In this document: one piece after another, positions 6,550 to 14,380 of the stretch
Layout of the letters: each line of letters starts with the position of its first letter
How positions within the stretch are numbered: the stretch's first letter is position 1
IMG/VR virus record: IMGVR_UViG_3300030507_000041
Coordinates: 1-22,658 of that record
Length of the DNA: 22,658 bases
Reading direction: 5' to 3' (one strand)
DNA from: a virus
Made by a program: the position numbers and the translations under genes
Notes under the pieces: model-generated
Database searches by the model: none
What the model saw: only the letters and a program-made list of their open reading frames with translations
What the model was told of the DNA's origin: nothing

Positions 6550-6563
6550 GATCAGTTCTGAAT
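6550..6563. promoter_or_regulatory. Degenerate palindrome GATCA-GTTC-TGAAT (copy 4)
   Basis: This aligns with copy 3 over its whole length (ATCAGTTCTGAATTAT against GTCAATTCTGACTTAT). The half-sites are imperfect. It would overlap the predicted transcription start of the tail tube promoter. Confidence 0.3.
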
Positions 6564-6589
6564 TATCTGTCGCTGAAGGAAGCTGTTCC

Positions 6590-7456
6590 ATGTCCGATAC
6601 AAGAAATATTAAAATCGGCGCGTGCCGCGTCTTCTTTGGCGGCGTCGATCTCGGTTTCACCCAGGGTGGCGTCGAGGTGTCCGTGACGACCGAGACCCAC
6701 AAGATCATGGTCGATCAGTTCGGCAAGACCATCGTCGATGAAATTATTCTGTCGCGAAACATCGACGCCAAGGTGCCGTTGGCCGAAACGACCATCGAAA
6801 ATCTGGTCAACATCATGCCGGGCGCCGTGCTGTCGCAGACCGGCGCGACCTATGCCTCGGGCAACATCACCTATACGGCCGTTCCGGTCACTGGCACCGG
6901 CACTGTCACGGTCAATGGCATCGTGTTCACCGCCATGACATTGCCCACCGCGCCCAATCAATTCGCCATCGGCGCCAATATCGCCGCGACGGCGGCGAAT
7001 TTGGCCGCGACGCTCGAAGCATATGATGATCCGGCGATCAACGTCGCCAGCTATGTCGCCACCGCTGGCGTCGTCGCCGTCACTTATGATCAGGCCGGTG
7101 GTCCCGATTCGGCTTACGTCGTCGCGGCGGGTAACGCCTTCACGCTCGCCGTCTCCGGCACGGGCGTCACTGTCTCTGGCGCAACTCTGTCGGGCGGCGT
7201 CGGCGCGACCTCGCGCACCGTCACCGTGCCGACCGCCGTCAACACCTCGTTGCTGGCCTTGGCGCAGGAGCTGGTTCTGCATCCGCAGATTCTTCCGTCC
7301 AGCGATCACAGCCAGGATTTGGTGATTCCGCTCGCCAACACCGCCGGCGCGATGCAGTTCGCCTATCAGGTCGAGAAGGAGCGTATCTTCAACGTCTCCT
7401 TCAACGGTTATCCGAACGCGACGACTGGCGAGCTGTTTTCTTACGGCGGTCAGTAA
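6590..7456 (+). CDS. Major tail tube protein with an inserted domain
   Basis: The 288-residue product is inferred to polymerise into the hollow tail tube. Residues 1-~92 (FFGGVDLGFTQGGVEVSV, ILSRNIDAKVPLAET) match the first half of the siphovirus tube fold: strands in which the protein states its offset from a 'ground' surface, then a helix. Residues ~93-202 are a distinct Ala/Gly/Thr/Val-rich module built around GTVTVNGIVFTA and IAATAANLAATLEAY, a domain I have seen inserted in other phage tail proteins. The tube fold resumes with ELVLHPQILP and ends with VEKERIFNVSFNGYP. AAGGAAG (6576-6582) lies seven bases before the ATG. The gene has its own promoter and terminator. Confidence 0.82.
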   Translation: MSDTRNIKIGACRVFFGGVDLGFTQGGVEVSVTTETHKIMVDQFGKTIVDEIILSRNIDAKVPLAETTIENLVNIMPGAVLSQTGATYASGNITYTAVPVTGTGTVTVNGIVFTAMTLPTAPNQFAIGANIAATAANLAATLEAYDDPAINVASYVATAGVVAVTYDQAGGPDSAYVVAAGNAFTLAVSGTGVTVSGATLSGGVGATSRTVTVPTAVNTSLLALAQELVLHPQILPSSDHSQDLVIPLANTAGAMQFAYQVEKERIFNVSFNGYPNATTGELFSYGGQ

Positions 7457-7479
7457 TCGCTTGCATCGTCTCTTGAATA

Positions 7480-7493
7480 AGTCAATACTGACT
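7480..7493. promoter_or_regulatory. Palindrome AGTCA-ATAC-TGACT (copy 5)
   Basis: A perfect 5-bp inverted repeat with a 4-base spacer, extended on the left to ATAAGTCA (7477-7484). Its last three bases are also the first bases of the terminator stem that follows, so the two structures would compete as RNA hairpins. Confidence 0.5.
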
Positions 7494-7513
7494 GGCGCCC
7501 ACTGGGCGCCAGT
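7491..7513 (+). terminator. Terminator-like hairpin after the tail tube gene
   Basis: ACTGGCGCCC (7491-7500) and GGGCGCCAGT (7504-7513) form a perfect 10-bp GC-rich stem with a 3-base loop. The following tract (TTCAATTTA) is T-rich but broken, so termination may be partial. It mirrors the terminator after the capsid gene and would limit expression of the chaperone and tape measure genes. Confidence 0.6.
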
Positions 7514-7536
7514 TTCAATTTAGGACACGCAACAAC

Positions 7537-7908
7537 ATGACAACCCAAGAAACCAAGACGCAATTTCTCGATCTCGACGCTCTGCTGCCGGCGGTCGAAG
7601 TGACCGTGAAGCTGGGCGGTAAATCGCACAAGCTGAAGCAGCTTTCGGTGCAGGATTTCGTCGCCAACACCGCCGATCAGCAAAAGCTGGGCGAGGCCAG
7701 CACTCTCGCGGCCGAGGTAGAGACGGTCGTGCGAATGCTGCATCGCGCATTTCCGAGCATCACGGTCGAAATGTTCAACGAACTCGAACTCGCCAAGCTC
7801 TACAAGCTGCTGTCGTTCGCGCTCGAACAGAACGGCAGCGACAAGGCCAGCAAGGAAGTCGCCGCGGAGGCGAAGTCAGACGATGAAAACCCTCAGACGG
7901 CGGCGTAG
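7537..7908 (+). CDS. Tail assembly chaperone (lambda G-like)
   Basis: The product has 123 residues. It is inferred to be the short tail assembly chaperone that coats the tape measure during tail assembly and is absent from the finished tail. Supporting signs are its place between tail tube and tape measure, a small beta-rich start (VEVTVKLGGKSHKLKQLS) and a helical middle (ETVVRMLHRAFPSIT, MFNELELAKLYKLLSFALEQ). That pattern is typical of these chaperones. An acidic, Ala-rich disordered tail ends at TAG 7906-7908. A slippery heptamer lies 13 bases before this stop, so part of the ribosomes should make the longer fusion described separately. Confidence 0.75.
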   Translation: MTTQETKTQFLDLDALLPAVEVTVKLGGKSHKLKQLSVQDFVANTADQQKLGEASTLAAEVETVVRMLHRAFPSITVEMFNELELAKLYKLLSFALEQNGSDKASKEVAAEAKSDDENPQTAA

Positions 7909-8258
7909 TTAAAGCTATCGATTTCGGCTTTATCTTCACCCGCTTCTGTCGGTTTTATTCCTACAGTCACCAGAGAGTTTTAGCGATGCCGCTAAAACTT
8001 TTCTGGATGATGCACAAGAGCATCGATCGGCTCACGGCCGAGGAAGATATGCGATTGGCGATGACGCTCATTTCATCGGAGAGCGGCGAAGGTTTTTCGT
8101 CACTGATGGAAAATTTGCGCAAGCAAATGGGTAAGGTCGTCGTCATCGATGAAGTTAAAACGGCGTTGTTGGAAAAGCACGACCGGGCAGGGATGTTGTC
8201 TATCGCGGCGCTCGGTAAAGGCGCATGTCTCGGAAAGGCTTTGAAAAGTGTCAATTAA
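7537..8258 (+). CDS. Frameshifted tail chaperone fusion (lambda GT-like), join 7537-7893 and 7893-8258
   Basis: The G frame contains A-AAC-CCT at 7887-7893, a canonical X-XXY-YYZ slippery heptamer in the correct zero frame. A -1 slip reads AAA-CCC and continues TCA from 7893. The -1 frame is open from 7887, immediately after a TGA at 7884-7886, to TAA at 8256-8258, giving a 240-residue fusion. The added part (~121 residues) includes FGFIFTRFCRFYSYSHQRVLA and PLKLFWMMHKSIDRLTAEEDMRLAMTL. The second segment resembles T domains, which recruit the tube protein to the G-coated tape measure. No ATG with a convincing ribosome site begins the second part until 7986, which would cut off its start. I see no strong downstream pseudoknot by eye. 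Confidence 0.75.
7887..7893 (+). other. -1 ribosomal frameshift site AAACCCT
   Basis: The heptamer fits X-XXY-YYZ in the G reading frame, with both tRNAs (AAC to AAA, CCT to CCC) able to re-pair at their first two positions. The -1 frame opens at exactly this point. Lambda uses GGGAAAG at the equivalent place. Confidence 0.75.
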
Positions 8259-11200
8259 GGTTGAACTAGAACTCGACTCCGGTGATTTTGAATCCGGTGT
8301 TGTTCGCGCGAGCACCACGCTGGCTCAACTTAACACGGCAGCGAGCGGCACTGTCGTTAGCATTAATCGCCTGGAAGACAACTCCAAGTCGTTTCTATCG
8401 ACGCTGCGCGACGTGACGACGGTGCTAGGACTCGCCGGCGCCGCCATTCACAATGTTCATGCGGTGACGACGGGCTGGGTTGGCGAGATTATTCATCTCA
8501 ACGCTGAAGTTCAGAAGATGACCGCGACGTTGCGGGCGATGTCCACCGCGACCGATCCGATGAAGGAGGCGCTCGGCAGCATCAAGGATTTGCGTAAGGA
8601 GGCCAAGGAAACGCCGTTCTCGCTTCAGGCGATGCATCAGGCGTTCGTGCGTATGAAGTCGGGCGGGCTTGATCCCACCGCCGGTTCGATGAGAGCCCTG
8701 ACCGATGCGGTCGCGGCGTTTGGCGGCACCGATGAGACCTTGAACCGAGCGGCGCTGGCGTTTCAGGAAATGGCCGGCAAAGGCGTCGTGCAGATGAAGG
8801 AGCTGCGTAACCAGCTCGGCATGGCTGTGCCCACCGCGATGCCTATGATGGCGCGCGCCTTTGGCGTCACCTATCAGGAGTTGATGTCGGATGTTCACAC
8901 CGGCACGGTGAAGGCGACCGAGGCGATCGCGGCTCTGCTCGCCGAAATGAATCGCAGCTTCGGCGGTCAGGGTCTGAGGCAGATGGAGACCTTTTATGGT
9001 CAAATGAATCGCTTCAAAACCATCATGATGGATTTGTCGCTAATCGCTGGCGGCGAAGGTAAAGTAGGTGGCTTCTTTCAGACCATCGAGACTCAGTTCG
9101 CCGATATGAATAACATGCTCGATGGTTCGATCGGTAAGATGCTCGCTGGTCAGATTGGCGATCAGCTCACCGGCGTCGTGCTGTCGATTCGTAAGGTGAT
9201 CGATGCGGCGATGGAGATGCGCGGCGCGATCGTTAGCGTCGGCACGGCGATGGCTTATGGTCTCGGCGGCACGATGGCGATCAATTCGACGCTCGGGCTG
9301 ATCACGATGATTAAAGGTATAGGCGCCGAATGGGCGCTTATGGCGGCGAAGATGAGGATCTCCGACGCTAATATTTCGGCGTCTTGGGCGTCTTTAATGC
9401 CGGCTATGGCAACTCTGCGCACCGGAATAACGCTTCTCGGCACAGAGCTTAAAATCGCGGGGCGCAGCGTTCAGATATTTTCGTCAAATTTCATGGCGGC
9501 GGTCGAGGCGACGCGCGTCGGAATGACGATGATGGTCGCGCAAGGTGCTTTTTCGTTTCGCGCTTTATCCACCGAGATAAACATAGCGGCACTGAGCATT
9601 CGGGGATCATGGTCATCGATGGTGACAACTATTTCCGTGCTACCGCAGGCGCTCTCTGCCGTCGGCTCGATCATTGCTGGCGGCATTATGCCCGCAATGC
9701 GGTCGCTTCTCGGCATCGGCGCCGGCGTATTCGGTGTGCTCGCAGCCGGCGCTGTCGCCTTCGCCCCCTATTTGCCGCTGATTTTGGGTGGTCTTTATTT
9801 AATCAATGACACCTTCGATCTGATGGGTAATAAGGCTAAAGACGCCTGGAAGGATATGGAGGAATATGGCGCCCGTTCCGCGAAGCAGGCGAAGCAGGTT
9901 GGCGACGCCTATATTAATGATTTAGAGAAAAAGTTGGTAATGGTCAGAAGTCGGCCGAAAATATTTCGCGCTGATGGCGACCTCGAAGAGATACAGAAAC
10001 AAATAGATGCCGCCAAGGAGGCGCAGAGCGGTTTCATATTTTCCGGCACTCAGGCGGACGCGGAAAAATCTTCGAAGGCGCTTATTAAGCCGATGCTGGA
10101 GGCCGAGCAAACGCTTCGTCTCGCCTATTTGCAAACCGCTGCCGAGCAAAAGAAGCGTCTCGATCAAGAAACCGCGGACACAATCGCTCACGGTCACTCT
10201 GTTGAAGAGGTTACGAAGGAAAATCAGCGAGCCGTTCGCGCGACCAATCTAAAACTTTATGACGATCTCATTGCGAATTACACCGCTTATCAGCAGAAGA
10301 TGCGGGAGATCGCCGGCGATGGGCAGAAATCGACCACCGATCGGCTCGCCGCCGACATAGCAGCTAAGGAAGCACAGCGTCGCATCGATGAAGAAACCGC
10401 CCATCGCGCCGAGGAAGCGTCGCGAAAGATGGGTGTGGCGATGCTCCCTAAGGCGATGAAGGATGAGGAGCTTTTTGGTAAGGGAACCAAGTTCCTCGAA
10501 AAGCTCAGCGCCGACATCGAGGGTGCCAAGGCCGGCATCATGGGTCTTGATCCGGATGTTGCCAATCTGAAGCGCTCGCTCGCCGATATGAAGTTTGGCG
10601 ACGAGAATATCGAGCGCTTCAAACAACTCGGCGATCAGATCCTCGCTGCGAAGCAGGAGGCCGACGATCTCAACACGGTGATGAATTCCGGCAAGAAGAT
10701 CGATCAGAGCCTCGATACGCTTCTAGCCAAGCAGGCCGAGGAGCATTTCGACCTCACGCACCAAAGCATGAGCGATGTCGAAAAGTTGCAGGAGAAGATC
10801 AGGTCTGGCTTCTTCGCCGGCTATGGCGAAGCGAGTTCGCCGGTGGCCGCGAAGCTGGTCGAGCTGCGCAAGCAAACGCAGGATGTGTTCATTTCCGCCG
10901 AGAAGGTCGGCAATCTTCTAAAGAACGGCGTGTTTGGCGGTGAGGCGATCACCGGCGCGCAGACCTATTACACCGCGATCGATAAGATCGCCTCGGTGTT
11001 CGAGCGCATAAAGGGCTCGATCGTTGACGCCAATATCGGTGAAGCCTTCAGCTCGATCGGCAAGCCAGGCACGCCGATGTTCACGCGCCCGAACAGCGGC
11101 GCGCAGGGCGACTATTATTCCAATCTCTATGGCGCGGAGTCGAGCAATCGAACCAACGCCGCGGCGACGACCTCCAGCGCGCAGGGTCTCGGTCAGTTCA

Positions 11201-13251
11201 CCGAAGGCACCTGGATGCAGTTCATCAAGACGATGCATGAGGATATGCTGGCGCTGGGCCGTGACGCCGTGCTGGCGAAACGCACCAGCGATCCCGATAT
11301 GATGAAGGAGGCGACGGGCTGGCTCGCCAATCAGAACGCCGCTCAGTTGCAGAAGAGCGGTGTCGAGCCGACCGATCAGAACGTCTACGCAGCGCATTTC
11401 CTGGGCGCTACGGGCGCCGTCGATGCGCTGAAGGCGCCCGATAGCACGATGCTGTCGGCGATCGACAGTCTCACCAGCGCGCTCAAGGCCAATCCAATTC
11501 TGCGCCCGATGACGGTCGGTGACTTCAAGGATTACGTCGCCAGCAAGGGCTTCGGCACCGGTCAGACATGGAGTGGCAAGGCGGCGCCAGCGGTTGGCTC
11601 GTCCAACCCACAAGGCTTGAACGACGACGAATCGCGCAAGATGGGCGATGCCGTCGCGAACGAAGCTCGCGACGCGCCATTGCGGGTCAAGAAGCAGTTG
11701 ACCGAGGATGTAGCCGCTGCGGAGGCTAAGATCGCCGAGGCGAGCGCGATCGAGGTCGAAAACAACAAGCGTGTAGCCGCCTACAAGACGCTGATCAAGG
11801 AGGGCAAGGGCGCGAATCCTCTTGATCGTAATCCTGACGCCGACGAATATAAGGAGGTGCTCGCGGTTCTAGCGCGCCTAGATACGGCCGAGGAAGCGCG
11901 CGACACTCGTAAGAAGCTGAGAACAGCGGCCAGCGCTGCCGCCGAAAAGCTGTCCGAGCAGTCTAAAAGAGCCGACGAAAAGCTAAAGGATTCGCAGGTC
12001 GGTTTGGGTAGTCCGCAGGATGTTCACATCAGCAGTGAGCAGGAGCGCACTAAAAAGGAGAGCGCGCCGAATGTCGAAAAACTCAATGAGGATTATCAGG
12101 CCGATCTGAAGAATTATCAGAAGGCGCTAGACCAAAAGAACACCGCGCTCGCTGAGTCCTTGAAGGAGAGCGTCGCCAAGAGTAAGGCGGCGCTTGATTT
12201 GGGCACGGCGGAGGCGGCGCATTCGCTCGCGGCTGAAAAAGACGCCGAGGTGACGACTGAGATCAAGGCACTCGATAAGAAGACGCAGGCGAATGTGCGC
12301 TTCTTGGAAGGTTTGGATGAGTCGCGCGAGGACGCATTCGAAAAGGAAAAGACACGGCTTAGTAAGGAACTGGCGACCTATTCGGGCACCGAGGAGCAGA
12401 AACTCGCGCTGACGAAGAAACTCGATGCCTATGTGATCTCGGAGCAGGCTAAGCTGAACGCTGAGTCGCCGCTCGGCAAGGCGATGAAAAGCTGGACCGA
12501 CATCGGGCAGAATTTTCAATCCGGCATGATAGCCTCGATAAACACTGTCGCCGATAATCTGACCACTCTCGCCATGCACGGTAAGGTGAAGTGGAAAGAT
12601 ATGACAAAGAGCATGGAAAAGGACATGCTCTCTATGCTGATGAAATGGTCGTTCGGATCGGTTGGTCAGATGGGTAAGCAGGGCGCCAGCGCGGCGTTCG
12701 GCGGCACCGGTCTTGGCGCGATGGCGGGCATCGGCGGTCCCGGCACCAGCGGCGTGCCGTCGAGCAGCATCGGTGGTTCCGCTGGCGGACTGTTTGGCGG
12801 TCTTCTTGCAAAATTATTCGGTTCTGGCACCGCGCCGGCGGCGAGCACGGATGCGACGATTCTGTCTGGTCTGTATCATACCGGCGGCTTGATCGGCACC
12901 ACCGGCGGATTAAACTTTCGCTCGGCGTCGATGGGCCTATTCGATAATGCGCCGAAGTTTCACACTGGCGGCGTTGTTGGCGCCGACGAGGTGCCGATCA
13001 TCGCGCGTAAGGGTGAGGGCGTCTTCACTCAGGCGCAGATGGCGGCGCTTGGTGGCGGTAAGACCCAACACATCAATATTTCTTCGCCGATTTCGGTGAA
13101 CGCTAATGGCGGCACGCCGGATCAGAATAACGATCTTGCTCAGAAGATCGGCGATCAGGTGCAGCAGTCGATGCGCAACACTATCGTGCAGGAACTTCAA
13201 AATCAGATGCGCGACGGCAATATTCTGTCCAGTCGCTACGCTAGACAGTAA
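8248..13251 (+). CDS. Tape measure protein with embedded lytic-transglycosylase-like domain
   Basis: The product has 1667 residues and is inferred to set tail length and to enter the cell envelope at infection. Residues ~80-260 form the conserved tape-measure N-terminal domain (VAAFGGTDETLNRAALAFQEM, GVVQMKELRNQLGMAVPTAM). Hydrophobic segments lie at ~330-358 and ~475-520, followed by long charged coiled coil. Residues ~950-1110 look like a soluble lytic transglycosylase: AESSNRTNAAATTSSAQGLG, then QFTEGTW, with E964 the likely catalytic acid. The C-terminus has FHTGGVVGADEVPIIARKGE and VFTQAQMA, typical of lambda H-like proteins. The GTG start has AAAGG at 8234-8238 and overlaps the T-domain stop by 11 bases. 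By the usual ~0.15 nm per residue, the tail would be about 250 nm, less if the enzyme domain does not extend. Confidence 0.9.
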   Translation: MSIKVELELDSGDFESGVVRASTTLAQLNTAASGTVVSINRLEDNSKSFLSTLRDVTTVLGLAGAAIHNVHAVTTGWVGEIIHLNAEVQKMTATLRAMSTATDPMKEALGSIKDLRKEAKETPFSLQAMHQAFVRMKSGGLDPTAGSMRALTDAVAAFGGTDETLNRAALAFQEMAGKGVVQMKELRNQLGMAVPTAMPMMARAFGVTYQELMSDVHTGTVKATEAIAALLAEMNRSFGGQGLRQMETFYGQMNRFKTIMMDLSLIAGGEGKVGGFFQTIETQFADMNNMLDGSIGKMLAGQIGDQLTGVVLSIRKVIDAAMEMRGAIVSVGTAMAYGLGGTMAINSTLGLITMIKGIGAEWALMAAKMRISDANISASWASLMPAMATLRTGITLLGTELKIAGRSVQIFSSNFMAAVEATRVGMTMMVAQGAFSFRALSTEINIAALSIRGSWSSMVTTISVLPQALSAVGSIIAGGIMPAMRSLLGIGAGVFGVLAAGAVAFAPYLPLILGGLYLINDTFDLMGNKAKDAWKDMEEYGARSAKQAKQVGDAYINDLEKKLVMVRSRPKIFRADGDLEEIQKQIDAAKEAQSGFIFSGTQADAEKSSKALIKPMLEAEQTLRLAYLQTAAEQKKRLDQETADTIAHGHSVEEVTKENQRAVRATNLKLYDDLIANYTAYQQKMREIAGDGQKSTTDRLAADIAAKEAQRRIDEETAHRAEEASRKMGVAMLPKAMKDEELFGKGTKFLEKLSADIEGAKAGIMGLDPDVANLKRSLADMKFGDENIERFKQLGDQILAAKQEADDLNTVMNSGKKIDQSLDTLLAKQAEEHFDLTHQSMSDVEKLQEKIRSGFFAGYGEASSPVAAKLVELRKQTQDVFISAEKVGNLLKNGVFGGEAITGAQTYYTAIDKIASVFERIKGSIVDANIGEAFSSIGKPGTPMFTRPNSGAQGDYYSNLYGAESSNRTNAAATTSSAQGLGQFTEGTWMQFIKTMHEDMLALGRDAVLAKRTSDPDMMKEATGWLANQNAAQLQKSGVEPTDQNVYAAHFLGATGAVDALKAPDSTMLSAIDSLTSALKANPILRPMTVGDFKDYVASKGFGTGQTWSGKAAPAVGSSNPQGLNDDESRKMGDAVANEARDAPLRVKKQLTEDVAAAEAKIAEASAIEVENNKRVAAYKTLIKEGKGANPLDRNPDADEYKEVLAVLARLDTAEEARDTRKKLRTAASAAAEKLSEQSKRADEKLKDSQVGLGSPQDVHISSEQERTKKESAPNVEKLNEDYQADLKNYQKALDQKNTALAESLKESVAKSKAALDLGTAEAAHSLAAEKDAEVTTEIKALDKKTQANVRFLEGLDESREDAFEKEKTRLSKELATYSGTEEQKLALTKKLDAYVISEQAKLNAESPLGKAMKSWTDIGQNFQSGMIASINTVADNLTTLAMHGKVKWKDMTKSMEKDMLSMLMKWSFGSVGQMGKQGASAAFGGTGLGAMAGIGGPGTSGVPSSSIGGSAGGLFGGLLAKLFGSGTAPAASTDATILSGLYHTGGLIGTTGGLNFRSASMGLFDNAPKFHTGGVVGADEVPIIARKGEGVFTQAQMAALGGGKTQHINISSPISVNANGGTPDQNNDLAQKIGDQVQQSMRNTIVQELQNQMRDGNILSSRYARQ

Positions 13252-13262
13252 GGCTAATCATC

Positions 13263-13619
13263 ATGACTATACCCACATTTACACCGCCGCGTCTGCCCGA
13301 CATGGGCACCGGCGGCAAATTTAAAACCAAGATATTGAAGGCTGATTTTGGTGACGGCTATACGCAAAGCGCGGCCGATGGTGTGAACTATATTCGTCGC
13401 ACGGTGACACTTTCCTGGGAGGTGCTGACGCCGACCGAGATCGCCACGATGAACGCCTTCTTCGTCGCGCAGGGCGGCTGGAACCCATTCTGGTGGACGC
13501 CGACCGATGAGAGCACGCCGGTTAAGTGGACCTGCGAGGAGTGGGACATCAAGGGCACCAACAGCGGCCTGCGCACCTGGAGCGCAGTGTTCGTGCAATC
13601 GTTCAATCTGACCACTTAA
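13263..13619 (+). CDS. Minor tail protein, lambda M-like
   Basis: The product has 118 residues. It is inferred to be a tail-tip protein of the lambda gpM family, part of the hub joining tube and tip. Key signs are FGDGYTQSAADGVNY, a short GDGY-type motif typical of this family, TLSWEVLTPTEIATMNAFF and GGWNPFWWTP, and the closing pattern in which a strand-rich domain recognises the end of the tube. Length matches the family (~110 residues). It precedes L, K, I and J in the lambda order. TAAGG at 13249-13253, overlapping the tape measure stop, is nine bases before the ATG. Confidence 0.82.
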   Translation: MTIPTFTPPRLPDMGTGGKFKTKILKADFGDGYTQSAADGVNYIRRTVTLSWEVLTPTEIATMNAFFVAQGGWNPFWWTPTDESTPVKWTCEEWDIKGTNSGLRTWSAVFVQSFNLTT

Positions 13620-13632
13620 TAAGCGCTTGCCG

Positions 13633-13652
13633 ATAAGTCAAAGGTGACTTAT
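13633..13652. promoter_or_regulatory. Palindrome ATAAGTCA-AAGG-TGACTTAT (copy 6, best copy)
   Basis: A perfect 8-bp inverted repeat with a 4-base spacer in the short gap between M and L. It is the longest member of the family and defines the consensus. It ends eight bases before the L start, so as RNA it would form a hairpin beside the ribosome site; as DNA it could be a protein-binding site within the operon. Confidence 0.6.
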
Positions 13653-13660
13653 AAGAAGGA

Positions 13661-14380
13661 ATGTCCTTACTTCCCTCGGTCGGCCAGACTCCAAACCCCG
13701 GTGAGTTCGTTACGTTGTTTCGTCTCGATACGACGATCATCGGCGGCACCGTCATGTATTTCTGTCAGGCGGCTTACGGCAGCTCCGAAATTTATTTCGG
13801 CGGCGTGCTCTACACCGCGGTCGATGTTGAGTTCTCCGGCTTCGAGACATCCGGCGTTGGCGGTCTGCCGCGTCCGAAGATGAAGCTGTCGAACTGCAAC
13901 GGGGTGTTTCAGACACTGGTCAACACCTATGGCGATCTCGCTGGCTGCACCATTCAGCGCGTTCGCACCTTCGCGCAGTTTCTCGATGGCGCCAGCGAAG
14001 CTGATCCGACCGCCTATTACGGCCCCGAGACCTTCGTTATAGACCGTAAATCCTCGGAAAATCCGGTCTATATCGAGTGGGAGTTATCGGCTTCGTTCGA
14101 TCAGGAGGGCAAGATGCTGCCGGGCAGGGTGATCCTGCGCGACACTTGCCTGTGGCAATATCGCTTCTGGGACGCCACGACCAGCACCTGGGATTATTCC
14201 AAGGCATATTGTCCCTACACCGGCTCCAGTTACTTCGACGCGCTCGGCAACGTGCAGACCTCGCCGGCGCTCGATCAGTGCGGTCGCAATCTATCCGACT
14301 GCAAGCTGCGTTTCGGCGCTAATGGCAATCTGCCGTTCGGAGGCTTTCCTGGCGTCGGCCGCGCGAGCGGGGCGAATTGA
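13661..14380 (+). CDS. Minor tail protein, lambda L-like, predicted Fe-S protein
   Basis: The product has 239 residues, close to lambda gpL. Its N-terminal beta domain (VTLFRLDTTIIGGTVMYFCQ) and C-terminal cysteine-rich domain fit this tail-tip family. From memory, lambda gpL binds an iron-sulfur cluster through four C-terminal cysteines; here C163, C184, C207 and C214 are candidates, and the last three have the 23- and 7-residue spacing I recall for lambda. The start is odd: AGAAGGA is immediately next to the ATG with no spacer, directly after a hairpin. No better in-frame start exists, because a TAA lies at 13652-13654. Its stop overlaps the K start (TGATG). Confidence 0.82.
   Translation: MSLLPSVGQTPNPGEFVTLFRLDTTIIGGTVMYFCQAAYGSSEIYFGGVLYTAVDVEFSGFETSGVGGLPRPKMKLSNCNGVFQTLVNTYGDLAGCTIQRVRTFAQFLDGASEADPTAYYGPETFVIDRKSSENPVYIEWELSASFDQEGKMLPGRVILRDTCLWQYRFWDATTSTWDYSKAYCPYTGSSYFDALGNVQTSPALDQCGRNLSDCKLRFGANGNLPFGGFPGVGRASGAN

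Noticed and set aside
6563-7309. Minus-strand open frame opposite the tail tube gene
   Set aside because: Highly Arg/Gly/Asp-biased translation expected from antisense of Ala/Thr/Val-rich coding DNA; no supporting signal.
7986-8258. A separate 90-residue gene starting at ATG 7986
   Set aside because: The frame is open upstream to a slippery heptamer, and the T-like domain begins before this ATG; it is better explained as the frameshifted part of GT.
9340-9700. Possible internal duplication in the tape measure (two segments with a similar I-x-x-S-W-x-S-M pattern)
   Set aside because: The similarity is short and the segments are low-complexity hydrophobic helices; not enough to claim a repeat.
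13612-13641. Minus-strand promoter formed by TTGACT in the palindrome between M and L
   Set aside because: No acceptable -10 box lies at 16-18 bases, and there is no minus-strand gene for it to serve.
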